Positions 14,656-22,955 of a DNA stretch of 28,558 nucleotides are shown here, one piece after another. Under the pieces are notes generated by a model. That model was not told the DNA's origin. It was given only the letters and a program-made list of their open reading frames with translations, and did not search any database. Source of the stretch: CAADGY01 sp900696665 (GTDB lineage: Bacteria; Acidobacteriota; Terriglobia; Bryobacterales; Bryobacteraceae). Within the stretch, counting starts at the first letter, position 1. Each line of letters begins with the position of its first letter. The position numbers were made by a program, and so were the translations under genes. The DNA is taken from the NCBI GenBank assembly GCA_035063885.1, contig JAPSFM010000067.1, positions 1 through 28,558 on the forward strand, given 5' to 3'.

Positions 14656-15132
14656 ATGGCGATGTTGAAAAGGCTCCAGGACTTCCTCGACCGAAGCGGA
14701 GCCGGATACACCCACCACGTTCATCCGCTCGCCTTTACGGCCAAAGAGGTGGCATCGGCCGAAAAAGTCGCTGCCCATAAGGTGGCCAAATGCATTGTTT
14801 TTTTTAGCGATACCGGCTACGGAATGGCGGTTCTGCCGGCGGACAGTTGGGTAAATCTGCAGGAGTTGCGCACGGCGCTTGGGGCGGCGAACATCCGTCT
14901 CGCCACCGAGAAGGAACTTGATGAACTGTTTCCGGAATGTGAACTGGGCGCCATGCCGCCGCTGGGCGCTCTGTTCGGCCTTCCTATCTATGTGGACGGC
15001 TCAATGGCTGAGGAAGAGGAGATCGCCTTCAACGCCGGTACACACCGCGACGTCGTATACATGAAGTACCGGGATTTCGAACGGTTGAACAAACCGGTCA
15101 CGCTGCAGTTTGCGCGATACCAGACCGCATGA
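14656..15132 (+). CDS. YbaK/EbsC-family aminoacyl-tRNA deacylase
   Basis: A 158-residue protein of the YbaK/ProRS-editing fold. The N-terminus MAMLKRLQDFL leads to TAKEVASAEKV, HKVAKCIVFF, and the conserved GAMPPLGALFGLPIYVD segment that forms the substrate pocket. These enzymes remove wrongly attached amino acids from tRNA; the exact tRNA is unknown. The ATG at 14656 has an excellent AAAAGGAGG site, so a longer frame opening at 14563 was not used. It precedes the sigma factor by 58 bases and may share its transcript. Confidence 0.85.
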   Translation: MAMLKRLQDFLDRSGAGYTHHVHPLAFTAKEVASAEKVAAHKVAKCIVFFSDTGYGMAVLPADSWVNLQELRTALGAANIRLATEKELDELFPECELGAMPPLGALFGLPIYVDGSMAEEEEIAFNAGTHRDVVYMKYRDFERLNKPVTLQFARYQTA

Positions 15133-15190
15133 TCTTCCATCTCCGACTTTTTCACCGCCGGCCGCGTCTTTACGCATTGGAGCCGAAGAC

Positions 15191-15736
15191 TTGATCTTTC
15201 GGGAGGTTGAAGACCGCGACCTCATCCACAAGGCTCGCAAGGGGAACGTGGACGCCTACAACGTTCTTGTTTCCCGATGGGAAAAGCGTGTCTTCAATTA
15301 CATCTACCGGCTGGTCGGACATCGGGAAGACGGGTTGGACGTGACGCAGGATGTTTTTCTGAAGGCGTATCAGAATCTCGGGAAGCTGGAGGACCCTGCC
15401 CGGTTCGGTCCGTGGCTGTTCCGGATCGCACACAACGAATCGTATTCCCTGCTAAGGAAGAATCGCCCGGAAACCGAGCTGACGGAGCCGCCCGCGCCCG
15501 CGCACAATCCGCGGATGCTGCCCATCGAAGTGAGTATCACCATCGAGCGGGCGATGGCGAGGTTGTCGGCGGACCAGCGGGAAGCGGTCGTGCTCAAGAT
15601 CTACCAGGGATTCAAATTCGAGGAAATGTCGGAAATCCTCTCGTGTCCGGTTTCGACGGTGAAATCGCGGTTGTACACGGCGCTCGATCTTCTGAAAGAC
15701 GCTTTGGCTCCAGTGAAAGCGCGGGGTGTGGAATGA
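15191..15736 (+). CDS. ECF-type RNA polymerase sigma factor
   Basis: A 181-residue sigma-70 family protein with two domains: region 2 (LIHKARKGNVDAYN, FNYIYRLVGH, DVTQDVFLKAYQNL, FGPWLFRIAHNE) and region 4 (ERAMARLSADQREAVVLKI, EEMSEILSCPVSTVKSRLY helix-turn-helix). I chose the TTG at 15191, which starts just before region 2 with GGAG nine bases upstream; an earlier TTG at 15110 would overlap the deacylase gene and add 27 weak residues. The stop overlaps the anti-sigma ATG, the usual arrangement for a sigma/anti-sigma pair. Its place at the head of the secretion operon suggests it controls it. Confidence 0.9.
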   Translation: MIFREVEDRDLIHKARKGNVDAYNVLVSRWEKRVFNYIYRLVGHREDGLDVTQDVFLKAYQNLGKLEDPARFGPWLFRIAHNESYSLLRKNRPETELTEPPAPAHNPRMLPIEVSITIERAMARLSADQREAVVLKIYQGFKFEEMSEILSCPVSTVKSRLYTALDLLKDALAPVKARGVE

Positions 15737-16332
15737 ATTGCTCGCCTGATGTTTTGAAGGACTATCTGCTCGGCGAATTGCCCGGACCGGACTGCCTCAC
15801 GGTTGAGGCGCATGTACGTGTCTGTCTTACATGCAGTGAAGAGCTGGAGAGGCTGCGAACGGCTCAGGCGGTACTCGCGTCCTCGCCGGACGTGGAAATG
15901 CCGCGGCGGATCTCTTTTGTTTCGGATCGCGTGTTCGAGCCGGGCTGGTGGCAGCGCCTATGGAACTCGGCGCCGCGTCTCGGCTTCGCCTCGGCCATGG
16001 TGCTCGCGGCGGCGATTCTGGTGCATGGGTTGACCCGCCCGGCGCCCGCTGTGCCTGAGGCCACCGCCTACAGCCAGGAAGCGGTCGAGGCTCGCATCGA
16101 AGCCGAGGTGTCCAGACGCATACCGGCTGCCGTCGCTCAGGCCGTAGCGGAGCACGACGCACGGCTGCGCACGGAGATGGCAAGACTGGTGGCTGCCTCC
16201 GAAAGCAAATTGAACTTCGAGCGCCGGGCGGATCTGGTGACGTTCGAACAGGCGTTTACGCTTCTGAAGAAGCAGGTTGACATGCTGCAATATCCACGGC
16301 TGGCGAGCAGCGAAATGGTGCCGTCGCGATGA
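15733..16332 (+). CDS. Membrane anti-sigma factor with zinc-finger (ZAS-like) domain
   Basis: A 199-residue protein. The N-terminal domain has Cys3 and the H-x3-C-x2-C signature (HVRVCLTC, residues 27-34) plus the LKDYLLGEL helix common in anti-sigma factors. One transmembrane helix follows near residues 83-102 (LGFASAMVLAAAILVHGL), then a long, charged, probably coiled-coil C-terminal region (~110-190, EARIEAEVSRRIPAAV...). The cytoplasmic domain should hold the upstream ECF sigma factor; the outer part could sense envelope or secretion state. It begins as ATGA on the sigma stop and its own stop overlaps the next start in the same way. Confidence 0.85.
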   Translation: MNCSPDVLKDYLLGELPGPDCLTVEAHVRVCLTCSEELERLRTAQAVLASSPDVEMPRRISFVSDRVFEPGWWQRLWNSAPRLGFASAMVLAAAILVHGLTRPAPAVPEATAYSQEAVEARIEAEVSRRIPAAVAQAVAEHDARLRTEMARLVAASESKLNFERRADLVTFEQAFTLLKKQVDMLQYPRLASSEMVPSR

Positions 16333-16871
16333 GATATGCCGCTCTGCTGTTGTGTCTCGCGCTGCCGGTTCTCTCCGCGCAGGATACGGTGCGCGTGGGC
16401 TATACCGCGATACAGCCCCTAGAAGCAAGCTTCAACGGCCGCATCGAAAAGTTCGACATCGATAATCCCATCCGCCTGATCGGTTCTTCGCGCGGCGTCT
16501 ACCTGGACGGCTATGGCGTGGTCCTCACCGCCGAAGTCGATCTGCTGCCGAGCGCTTCGCTCACCCCGTTTCGTCCGAAATACACGGATCCGCAAAAGGA
16601 ACAACTCCGCGTACGGAAGTTGGAGCGGGTAGGCCAGCTTCGCGATATTATGCGCGGCATGCTTGTCGATACGGCGGCCGCTCTGGACACCGTACCGCTC
16701 GACCAGCAGATTGTGGTTGCCGTTACGATCTTTTACTGGGAATGGGAGAAAAGGCAAGGGCTCCCTTCGCAGATTTTGATGCGGGCGCCGCGCAGAACGC
16801 TGGTTGAATACAAGGCAGGGGGGATTGGCCGGCCTGCTCTCGATGCCGCCCTTAAAGTCCGGGAATACTGA
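16329..16871 (+). CDS. Exported protein of unknown function in sigma/T2SS operon
   Basis: A 180-residue protein with a clear signal peptide (RYAALLLCLALPVLSA, cleavage before QD). The mature part includes VGYTAIQPLEASFNGRI, a repeated RLIGSSRGVYLDGYGVVLTAEVD-like strand pattern and a C-terminal LMRAPRRTLVEYKA. I recognise no catalytic motif and no membrane helix. It overlaps the anti-sigma stop (ATGA) and sits two bases before gspE, so it is made with the secretion machine. A role as ligand of the anti-sigma factor or as an envelope accessory is possible but unproven. Confidence 0.75.
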   Translation: MRYAALLLCLALPVLSAQDTVRVGYTAIQPLEASFNGRIEKFDIDNPIRLIGSSRGVYLDGYGVVLTAEVDLLPSASLTPFRPKYTDPQKEQLRVRKLERVGQLRDIMRGMLVDTAAALDTVPLDQQIVVAVTIFYWEWEKRQGLPSQILMRAPRRTLVEYKAGGIGRPALDAALKVREY

Positions 16872-16873
16872 CG

Positions 16874-18511
16874 ATGCGCCTCGGAGAGGTACTGATCGAA
16901 CGAAAGCTCATCACCGGCGATGAGCTGGAGCGGGCACTCGAAATCCAAAAGGAACGCGGAGAGAAAATCGGGAAAATTCTTGTCGATCTGGGCTTCATCG
17001 CCCAGCGCGACGTGCTGGCCGCATTGTCCGATCAGTTGTCCCTTCCCCTGGTCTCGATTGACGGTCCTCCCCCGGTAACACCGGAAACCGAAGGCTTGTC
17101 CCCGCGTTTTTTGCGCCAGTTCCGGTGCCTTCCCATAGCGTTGTTTGACTCCACGGTATCGCTGGCAATGGCCGATCCGCTGGACCTGGAGACGATCTCC
17201 ACGGTCACGGCGGTAACGGGCCTGAAAGTCGAGCCCGCGCTTGCTCCGGAACAGGAGATCCTCGACGCGATCGACAAGTACTACGGCCAGGCGGAGAAGG
17301 CGGCGGAGGCCGAGTTCGAGGATGGCGGGCAAGCGTCCGAAGACCTGGAACAGTTGCGCGACATGGCGAGCGAGGCGCCGGTCATCCGTCTGGTGAACGC
17401 CATGATTGCCCAAGCTGTGGAGAAGCGCGCCAGCGACATCCACGTCGAGCCGTTCGAGAAACAGTTCCGCATACGTTACCGCGTGGACGGCGTGCTGTAC
17501 GAACAGGACCCGCCGCCGCGCGAGTTGAAGGCAGCCATCATTTCCCGTGTGAAGCTGATGGCGAAACTCAATATCGCCGAGCGCCGTCTCCCGCAGGACG
17601 GCCGGATCAAGACCAAGACGTTGGGGCGCGAGATTGACCTTCGCGTATCCACCCTGCCGACGCTGTACGGCGAAAGTGTTGTGATGCGATTGCTGGATCG
17701 CTCGGCGGGCGATTTTTACGATCTGCGAAGTCTCGGCTTCGACGAGGCGATGCTCGCGCGTATGGAGCACTTCACGTCTTTACCGCACGGTATTTTCCTG
17801 GTGACCGGCCCTACAGGCAGCGGCAAATCGACCACGCTCTATTCCGCGCTGAAACGCATCAATCTGCCCGACAAGAAGATCATCACCATCGAAGACCCGG
17901 TGGAGTACCAGATGGACGGCATCAATCAGATCCATGTGAACCCCCAAATCGGGCTGACGTTCGCTTCCGGCTTGCGTCACATCGTGCGCCAGGACCCTGA
18001 CGTCATCATGGTGGGCGAAATACGCGATCGCGAAACCGCCGACATCGCAATTCGTTCGGCTCTCACGGGCCACCTTGTTTTTTCTACGCTCCACACGAAC
18101 GACGCACCGAGCGCCATCACGCGGCTGACCGACATGGGCGTGGAAAACTACCTGATTACTTCGTCCCTGGTAGCTGTGCTGGCGCAGCGGCTCGTGCGCG
18201 TCATCTGCCCCGCCTGTAAACAGCCCGCCGGGCAGAGGATGACACCCGACGGCAGCCTGGTGGACACTTATCGCGGCGGTGGATGCGATAGCTGCTTCGG
18301 TACGGGCTACACCGGCCGTGTGGGCATCTTCGAGATGATGGAGTTGAATGACGGGATCCGGCGGCTCATCATGAGCAACGCCGACGCGGCCGACATTACA
18401 GCGGCCGCGCGGCGCAATGGAATGCGCACCCTGCGCGAGGACGGCTGGCTGAAGGTCGGCAAAGGGTTGAGTACGGCGGATGAAGTCATGCGGGTGACGC
18501 AGGAGTTTTAA
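16874..18511 (+). CDS. gspE: Type II secretion ATPase GspE
   Basis: A 545-residue secretion ATPase. The N-terminal GspE/MshE-type domain (1-135, RLGEVLIERKLITGDELERA) is followed by the core with Walker A GPTGSGKST (312-320), the Asp box IEDPVEYQ, Walker B DVIMVGEIRDRET (376-388), the His box FSTLHTNDA, and a zinc motif of Cys445, Cys448, Cys471 and Cys474. It powers pseudopilus assembly from the inner face of the membrane. It could in principle be a pilus ATPase, but the gene set downstream is that of a T2SS. Its stop and the gspF start overlap as TAATG. Confidence 0.93.
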   Translation: MRLGEVLIERKLITGDELERALEIQKERGEKIGKILVDLGFIAQRDVLAALSDQLSLPLVSIDGPPPVTPETEGLSPRFLRQFRCLPIALFDSTVSLAMADPLDLETISTVTAVTGLKVEPALAPEQEILDAIDKYYGQAEKAAEAEFEDGGQASEDLEQLRDMASEAPVIRLVNAMIAQAVEKRASDIHVEPFEKQFRIRYRVDGVLYEQDPPPRELKAAIISRVKLMAKLNIAERRLPQDGRIKTKTLGREIDLRVSTLPTLYGESVVMRLLDRSAGDFYDLRSLGFDEAMLARMEHFTSLPHGIFLVTGPTGSGKSTTLYSALKRINLPDKKIITIEDPVEYQMDGINQIHVNPQIGLTFASGLRHIVRQDPDVIMVGEIRDRETADIAIRSALTGHLVFSTLHTNDAPSAITRLTDMGVENYLITSSLVAVLAQRLVRVICPACKQPAGQRMTPDGSLVDTYRGGGCDSCFGTGYTGRVGIFEMMELNDGIRRLIMSNADAADITAAARRNGMRTLREDGWLKVGKGLSTADEVMRVTQEF

Positions 18512-19719
18512 TGGCGAGCTTCCACTTCAGAGCGGTCGCGGCGGATGGAAAAGTTCGCAGCGGCACCCTGACGGCGGAGACCGAGAAGCTGGCCGCTTCG
18601 GAACTGCGTAAACAGGGGCTCACGCCCGTCTACGTGGGAGTTCAGCAGAAAAAATCGTTCGAGCTGAAGCTTCCGGCGATGAACCGCGGCAAGCGGCGCG
18701 ATGTTCTGTTCTTTACCCAGGAGCTTTCAACGCTCCTGAATGCGGGCGTACCGCTGGACCGCGCGCTTTCCATCACCAGCGAGCTTACCGAGCGGCCTCA
18801 ATTCCGCTTCATCGTGCTGGACATTCTGCGGGTGTTGAAGAGCGGCAAGTCGCTGGCGGACAGCCTGTCAACCCACCCGGCCCATTTCTCCCAACTGTAC
18901 GTCAACATGGTGCGGGCGGGCGAGGCGAGCGGCTCGCTGGGGGTGGTGTTTGAAAAGCTTTCGGACTTCGAACGGACGCGTGACGACCTGCGCAACTACA
19001 TCGTCTCCTCCATGGTGTACCCGGCGCTGCTGGCTGTAGTAGGGCTGGCCTCCATTCTGGTGCTGATGTACTTTGTAGTGCCGCGCTTCGCTTCGGTGTT
19101 CGAGGAATCGCGAATCGAAATGCCGCTGCCTACGAAGATCATGCTGGAGACCAGCCGGTTCGTGCAGGAGTACGGTTGGATCGGCATTGCGGCAGTGGCG
19201 GGAATAATACTGGCCTGGAGCGCCTACATCCGCACATCCGGCGGAAAACTGTGGTGGGACGGGTTCCGGCTGCGAATCCCGCTGCTCGGCGACGCGCTGC
19301 GCAAAGCGGAAACCGCGCGGTTCGCGCGCGCGATGTCCACGCTCATCGCCAACAGCGTCCCCCTGGTGCAATCGCTGGGCATCGCCAGCGCAATTCTGAA
19401 CAACAGTCTGATTGCCGGCTCTCTAGCGCAGGTAGCGCAAGGAGTGAAGCGCGGAGAGGGGATTGCCGGACCGCTGAAAAAAACGGCCCAGTTTCCGCCG
19501 CTGGCGGGACACCTGCTGAGCGTCGGCGAAGAGACCGGCCAGTTGCATCAGATGTTCGGCCGCATGGCCGACATCTACGACGCAGACACGCGTGCTGCCA
19601 TCAAACGCTTCACGGCGCTGTTTGAACCGTTGATCATACTGGTTATGGGCATCATGGTGGGCGCGCTCATCCTTAGCATGCTGCTCGCCATCACGAGCAT
19701 CAACGAAGTGGCCATCTGA
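18511..19719 (+). CDS. gspF: Type II secretion inner-membrane platform protein GspF
   Basis: A 402-residue polytopic protein with two GspF repeats: FTQELSTLLNAGVPLDRAL and RFARAMSTLIANSVPLVQSL. Three hydrophobic helices are visible, near residues 170-195 (YPALLAVVGLASILVLMYFV), ~225-245 (WIGIAAVAGIILAW) and at the C-terminus (LIILVMGIMVGALILSML). GspF couples the ATPase to the pseudopilins. The N-terminal FHFRAVAADGKVRSG strand and normal length complete the family picture. The start directly overlaps the gspE stop. Confidence 0.94.
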   Translation: MASFHFRAVAADGKVRSGTLTAETEKLAASELRKQGLTPVYVGVQQKKSFELKLPAMNRGKRRDVLFFTQELSTLLNAGVPLDRALSITSELTERPQFRFIVLDILRVLKSGKSLADSLSTHPAHFSQLYVNMVRAGEASGSLGVVFEKLSDFERTRDDLRNYIVSSMVYPALLAVVGLASILVLMYFVVPRFASVFEESRIEMPLPTKIMLETSRFVQEYGWIGIAAVAGIILAWSAYIRTSGGKLWWDGFRLRIPLLGDALRKAETARFARAMSTLIANSVPLVQSLGIASAILNNSLIAGSLAQVAQGVKRGEGIAGPLKKTAQFPPLAGHLLSVGEETGQLHQMFGRMADIYDADTRAAIKRFTALFEPLIILVMGIMVGALILSMLLAITSINEVAI

Positions 19720-19744
19720 CGAGGCCGTGGAAATGGAGCTTCCA

Positions 19745-20179
19745 ATGAAAAAACGAACCGAACGGCGCCGGGCCGGCGTGACGCTGATTGAAATGCTGGT
19801 GGTGGTGACGATCATCGCGCTGTTTGCCGCCGTGGTTGCGCCGCGCATGTTGCAGAAGACCGACACCGCACGGATTACCGCGGCCCGCACGCAGATTAAT
19901 TCATTTATGACGGCGCTCGGCACGTATAAGCTCGATACCGGGACCTTTCCCACCACCGAACAGGGATTGCAGGCGCTGCGCACGCGCCCGCAGAACGTCA
20001 ACCAGTGGCAGGGGCCGTATCTGCCGGCCGAAATACCGGTGGACCCGTGGGGCCGCCCGTATGTGTACGTCTATCCGGGCGAACATGGAGACGAGCCGGA
20101 TGTCATCTCCTACGGGGCCGACGGCCAGCCCGGGGGTGAGGGTATCAACGGCGACATCGTCAGTTGGAAAAGCCAGTGA
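19745..20179 (+). CDS. gspG: Major pseudopilin GspG
   Basis: A 144-residue pseudopilin. The prepilin peptidase site is RRAG|VTLIEML, with the usual Glu at +5 and a hydrophobic helix (VVVTIIALFAAVVAP). The globular part has the GspG signature: TGTFPTTEQGLQALRT, YLPAEIPVDPWGRPY and SYGADGQPGGEG. The +1 residue is Val rather than Phe. The ATG at 19745 has GGAG six bases upstream; a GTG (19727) and an ATG (19733) would lengthen the leader. This is the main pseudopilus subunit. It ends as TGATG with gspH. Confidence 0.93.
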   Translation: MKKRTERRRAGVTLIEMLVVVTIIALFAAVVAPRMLQKTDTARITAARTQINSFMTALGTYKLDTGTFPTTEQGLQALRTRPQNVNQWQGPYLPAEIPVDPWGRPYVYVYPGEHGDEPDVISYGADGQPGGEGINGDIVSWKSQ

Positions 20180-20739
20180 TGCTGTATTCCGTGTTTGCGT
20201 GTACGAATAACCACGCCCTGACCGCCGTGGCTCAGAACCGGTACCGGGCCGCGGCCGCAAGGGAGCGGATGCGCGGCGTGACCCTGATGGAAATGATGGT
20301 GGTCGCCGCGCTCTTGGCGCTGCTCGCCGGCATCACTTTTCCTTCGGTGAACTCCGGTTTGGATTCGCTGCGGCTATCGTCCGCCACCAACTCCATTGTG
20401 AGTTTTCTCAATGGCGGTTTGAATCGCGCGCAGCGCAGGCAGCAGGTGATGGAGGTAACGATTGCGCGCGGCGAAAACACCTTAAGATTGCGGTCCAGTG
20501 AACCGGGCTTTCTGCGCGAGATGGTATTGCCCGATGGAGTGGAGATTGCCGCCGTGCTGCCCCCATTGCCGTATCAATCCCCGTATCAATCCGAAGACGT
20601 GCGCCGGTTTATGCTCTACCCGGGCGGTACCGTGCCGCGCTTCGGCGTGGAGATTGTGAACCGGCGAGGCGCGCGGCGCATTGTGCGAGTGGATCCGGCA
20701 ACCGGCGTACCGCAGGTGGAGCGGGTAGAACAGCAGTGA
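20179..20739 (+). CDS. gspH: Minor pseudopilin GspH
   Basis: A 186-residue pseudopilin with cleavage site MRG|VTLMEMMV and a hydrophobic helix (VAALLALLAGITFPSVN). The body is beta-rich, as in GspH (ATNSIVSFLNGGLNRAQRR), with a late FGVEIVNRRGARRI segment. The ATG at 20179 overlaps the gspG stop and gives a long 30-residue leader; an internal ATG at 20269 with GGGAG upstream would give a three-residue leader and could be the true start. A perfect 12-bp duplication at 20569-20592 repeats the residues PYQS. Confidence 0.82.
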   Translation: MLYSVFACTNNHALTAVAQNRYRAAAARERMRGVTLMEMMVVAALLALLAGITFPSVNSGLDSLRLSSATNSIVSFLNGGLNRAQRRQQVMEVTIARGENTLRLRSSEPGFLREMVLPDGVEIAAVLPPLPYQSPYQSEDVRRFMLYPGGTVPRFGVEIVNRRGARRIVRVDPATGVPQVERVEQQ

Positions 20740-21164
20740 ATCAACGCGGTTTCACATTGCTCGAGGTGCTGGTGGCAACGGTCATCATGGCGGTCGCCGT
20801 CGCCGGCTTGCTGAGCAGCCTGTCCACCTCCCTGCGCAGCGGCTCGCGCCTCACCGGTCACGATCGCGCCGCGCTTCTGGCACGGACGAAAATGGACGAG
20901 CTTCTGGTTCAGTCCAGGCTTCCCAAGCTGACGGTGATCGAAGGCGCGTTGGAAGCCCCCGAAGGAATGAAATCCGGATGGCGCGCCCGCGTGACGCCTT
21001 TCGAAATGCCGCCAAATGCGGGCCCCGGCACGCCGATTCTGGAGCGCGTGGAATTGGAGGTCTGGTGGACATCCGGCGGTGAGCGGCGCACGTTTACGCT
21101 GGAGGGCTACCGCCGTGGCGTCCTGACACGTGAAGATATCGCCGCCGGAGGCGTCGTCCAGTGA
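20736..21164 (+). CDS. gspI: Minor pseudopilin GspI
   Basis: A 142-residue pseudopilin. The leader MNQRG is followed by FTLLEVLVATVIMAVAVAG, with Phe +1 and Glu +5. The rest shows the GspI pattern of short strands: ALLARTKMDELL, LEAPEGMKSGWRARV and LERVELEVWW. GspI starts the pseudopilus tip together with GspH, J and K. The GTG start overlaps the gspH TGA by GTGA, and the stop overlaps gspJ in the same way. Confidence 0.9.
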   Translation: MNQRGFTLLEVLVATVIMAVAVAGLLSSLSTSLRSGSRLTGHDRAALLARTKMDELLVQSRLPKLTVIEGALEAPEGMKSGWRARVTPFEMPPNAGPGTPILERVELEVWWTSGGERRTFTLEGYRRGVLTREDIAAGGVVQ

Positions 21165-21892
21165 AGCGTGGGACCCGAGGTGTCACGCTGCTCGAATTGC
21201 TGATTGCAGTGAGCCTGGTCGGTCTGGTTTCGCTCGGCATCCTCATGGCGATTCGTGTAGGGTTCGGCGCGCTGGAGAAGTCGAACACGAGGCTCATGGA
21301 GAACCGTCGTGCTGCCGGCGCGCAGCAGATTCTGGAGCAGCAGATCGCCGGCTTCATGGCGGTGCAAGGCGATTGCGTGGAGACGCCGGACAGGCCTCCC
21401 ACGCGCATGAGCTTCTTTCAGGGCGACATCGAATCCATGCGATTCGTCTCTTCCTATTCGCTACAGGAAGCCGCGAGAGGAATGCCGCGTCTGCTCGAAT
21501 TTCAGGTCATTCCGGGCGACAACCGGGAAGGCGTTCGCCTGGTGGTCAACGAGCATCTGTTTACGGGATCACTTTCGACCGCGCCGTTCTGCTTTGGCAG
21601 GGGGCCGGACCCGGTCACAGGCGTGCCTGTGCCTCGGTTTCCACCCATTCAGGTGGGTCCGCGGTCGTTCGTGCTGGCGGATAAATTGGCGTTCTGCCGG
21701 TTTATGTATCGTGAGCCCGCGCCACCGCCCGAGTTCGAGCGGTGGACTCCACGATGGGTGCGGGCGGACCTGCCCATGGCGATCCGTGTGGAGATGGCGC
21801 CGCTGCGTCCCGACCCGTCACGAGTTCAACTGGTTTCGCTGACCGCTCCCGTCCGGGTAACCAAGGATCCGATGGTGAGCTATGAGAACTAG
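21161..21892 (+). CDS. gspJ: Minor pseudopilin GspJ
   Basis: A 243-residue protein with prepilin site RGTRG|VTLLELLIAV and a hydrophobic helix reaching VSLGILMAIRVGF. The long beta-rich body (RMSFFQGDIESMRFVSSYS, RLLEFQVIPGD) and the late WTPRWVRADLPMAIRVEM segment fit GspJ; 'LP.AIRVE' is a usual GspJ feature. It starts with GTG coupled to gspI, and its last 11 bases overlap the gspK start. Confidence 0.88.
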   Translation: MKRGTRGVTLLELLIAVSLVGLVSLGILMAIRVGFGALEKSNTRLMENRRAAGAQQILEQQIAGFMAVQGDCVETPDRPPTRMSFFQGDIESMRFVSSYSLQEAARGMPRLLEFQVIPGDNREGVRLVVNEHLFTGSLSTAPFCFGRGPDPVTGVPVPRFPPIQVGPRSFVLADKLAFCRFMYREPAPPPEFERWTPRWVRADLPMAIRVEMAPLRPDPSRVQLVSLTAPVRVTKDPMVSYEN

Positions 21893-22955
21893 CGCCCCAC
21901 GAACCGCTCTTTTGTGCTCGCGGCCCCGTGTTCGTTTCCGGCCCACGACCGTGAGGGAGTGGCCTGTCCAGCGCGGCGGGGCCTTGCTGGCTGTCCTCTG
22001 GCTGTCGGCGGCTCTGTCGGCCATTGCGTTCTCCGTCGCGAATTCCGTGCGCGGGGAGACGGAGCGCGCGTCGACGCACGCGGATTCGGTACGCGCATAC
22101 TATCTGGCGGCGGGCGCCGTCGATCGCGCATTGCTCTACATGCAGTGGGGGCCCGCATACCGGAACCCCGACGGCTCGCCACGCTACTACGCGCCGGATA
22201 AACCGTTTCTGCGAATGCCGTTTCCAGCCGGGGAAGTTTTTGTGGAGGTGATTCCGGAAACTTCCAAGCTGAACATCAATACCGCTCCCGCCGAAGAACT
22301 GCTTCGCCTGATGCTCGCCTCCGGTATCCCGCCGGGGCAGGCGGACGAGATTGTGGCCGGTATCGTCGACTGGCGGTCGGCAGTGCCCCCCGGCGCTGTC
22401 ACACCCTTCGACCAGTATTATCTTTCGCTGGCTCCGTCTTTTCGGGCGCGCCATGCGTCTTTTCAGGAGATTGAAGAGCTTCTCCTTGTGAAAGGTATGA
22501 CGCCGGACCTGTTTTATGGAAGTTACGAGCGCGGCCCCGAAGGCAACCTCATTCCGCGAGGTGGTCTTCGGGACTGCCTTTCCATTTACGGGGCTCTCGC
22601 CGGCTTCGACGTGAATACTGTATCCCCGGTTTTAATGGCGGCCATCGGACTGACGCCCAACTCGATCGCAGCCATTCTGGAGCGGCGGCGGGTGCTGCCG
22701 TTTCGCTCCGCCGCCGACCTGGCGCCGCTGGCCGAGGCGGGTGGGCCGGGTTTTCGCAGATTGGCAGTGAGCGCGGGAACGATTTTCACGATTCGCGCTA
22801 CGGCGCAATTACGTATAGGTGAAAACCAGCTTTCCGATTTGCGGCGCTCGGTGGCGGCGGTGGTCAAGTACCCAACAGATTTTGCAAAAGAGCCGCCGTA
22901 CACCGTGCTTCGCTGGTACGACAACACGTGGGTGGACCTCCGGGCATGGCAGTGA
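21882..22955 (+). CDS. gspK: Pseudopilus tip protein GspK
   Basis: A 357-residue protein. The leader ends VQRG and the helix GALLAVLWLSAALSAIAFSV follows, without Glu at +5, as is normal for GspK. Typical segments follow: YYLAAGAVDRALLYM, the SKLNINTAPAEELLRLM motif, WRSAVPPGAVTPFDQYY, and the late helix-hairpin-helix-like region with FDVNTVSPVLM and RSAADLAPLAEAGG. GspK caps the pseudopilus. The 33-residue leader from the ATG at 21882 is long, and a downstream GTG near 21951 is an alternative start. It overlaps gspL by ten bases. Confidence 0.9.
   Translation: MRTSAPRTALLCSRPRVRFRPTTVREWPVQRGGALLAVLWLSAALSAIAFSVANSVRGETERASTHADSVRAYYLAAGAVDRALLYMQWGPAYRNPDGSPRYYAPDKPFLRMPFPAGEVFVEVIPETSKLNINTAPAEELLRLMLASGIPPGQADEIVAGIVDWRSAVPPGAVTPFDQYYLSLAPSFRARHASFQEIEELLLVKGMTPDLFYGSYERGPEGNLIPRGGLRDCLSIYGALAGFDVNTVSPVLMAAIGLTPNSIAAILERRRVLPFRSAADLAPLAEAGGPGFRRLAVSAGTIFTIRATAQLRIGENQLSDLRRSVAAVVKYPTDFAKEPPYTVLRWYDNTWVDLRAWQ

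Noticed and set aside
16733..17770. 345-codon open frame on the minus strand opposite gspE
   Set aside because: It is antisense to the complete, motif-rich gspE and has no recognisable domain or ribosome site; long antisense frames are expected at this G+C content.
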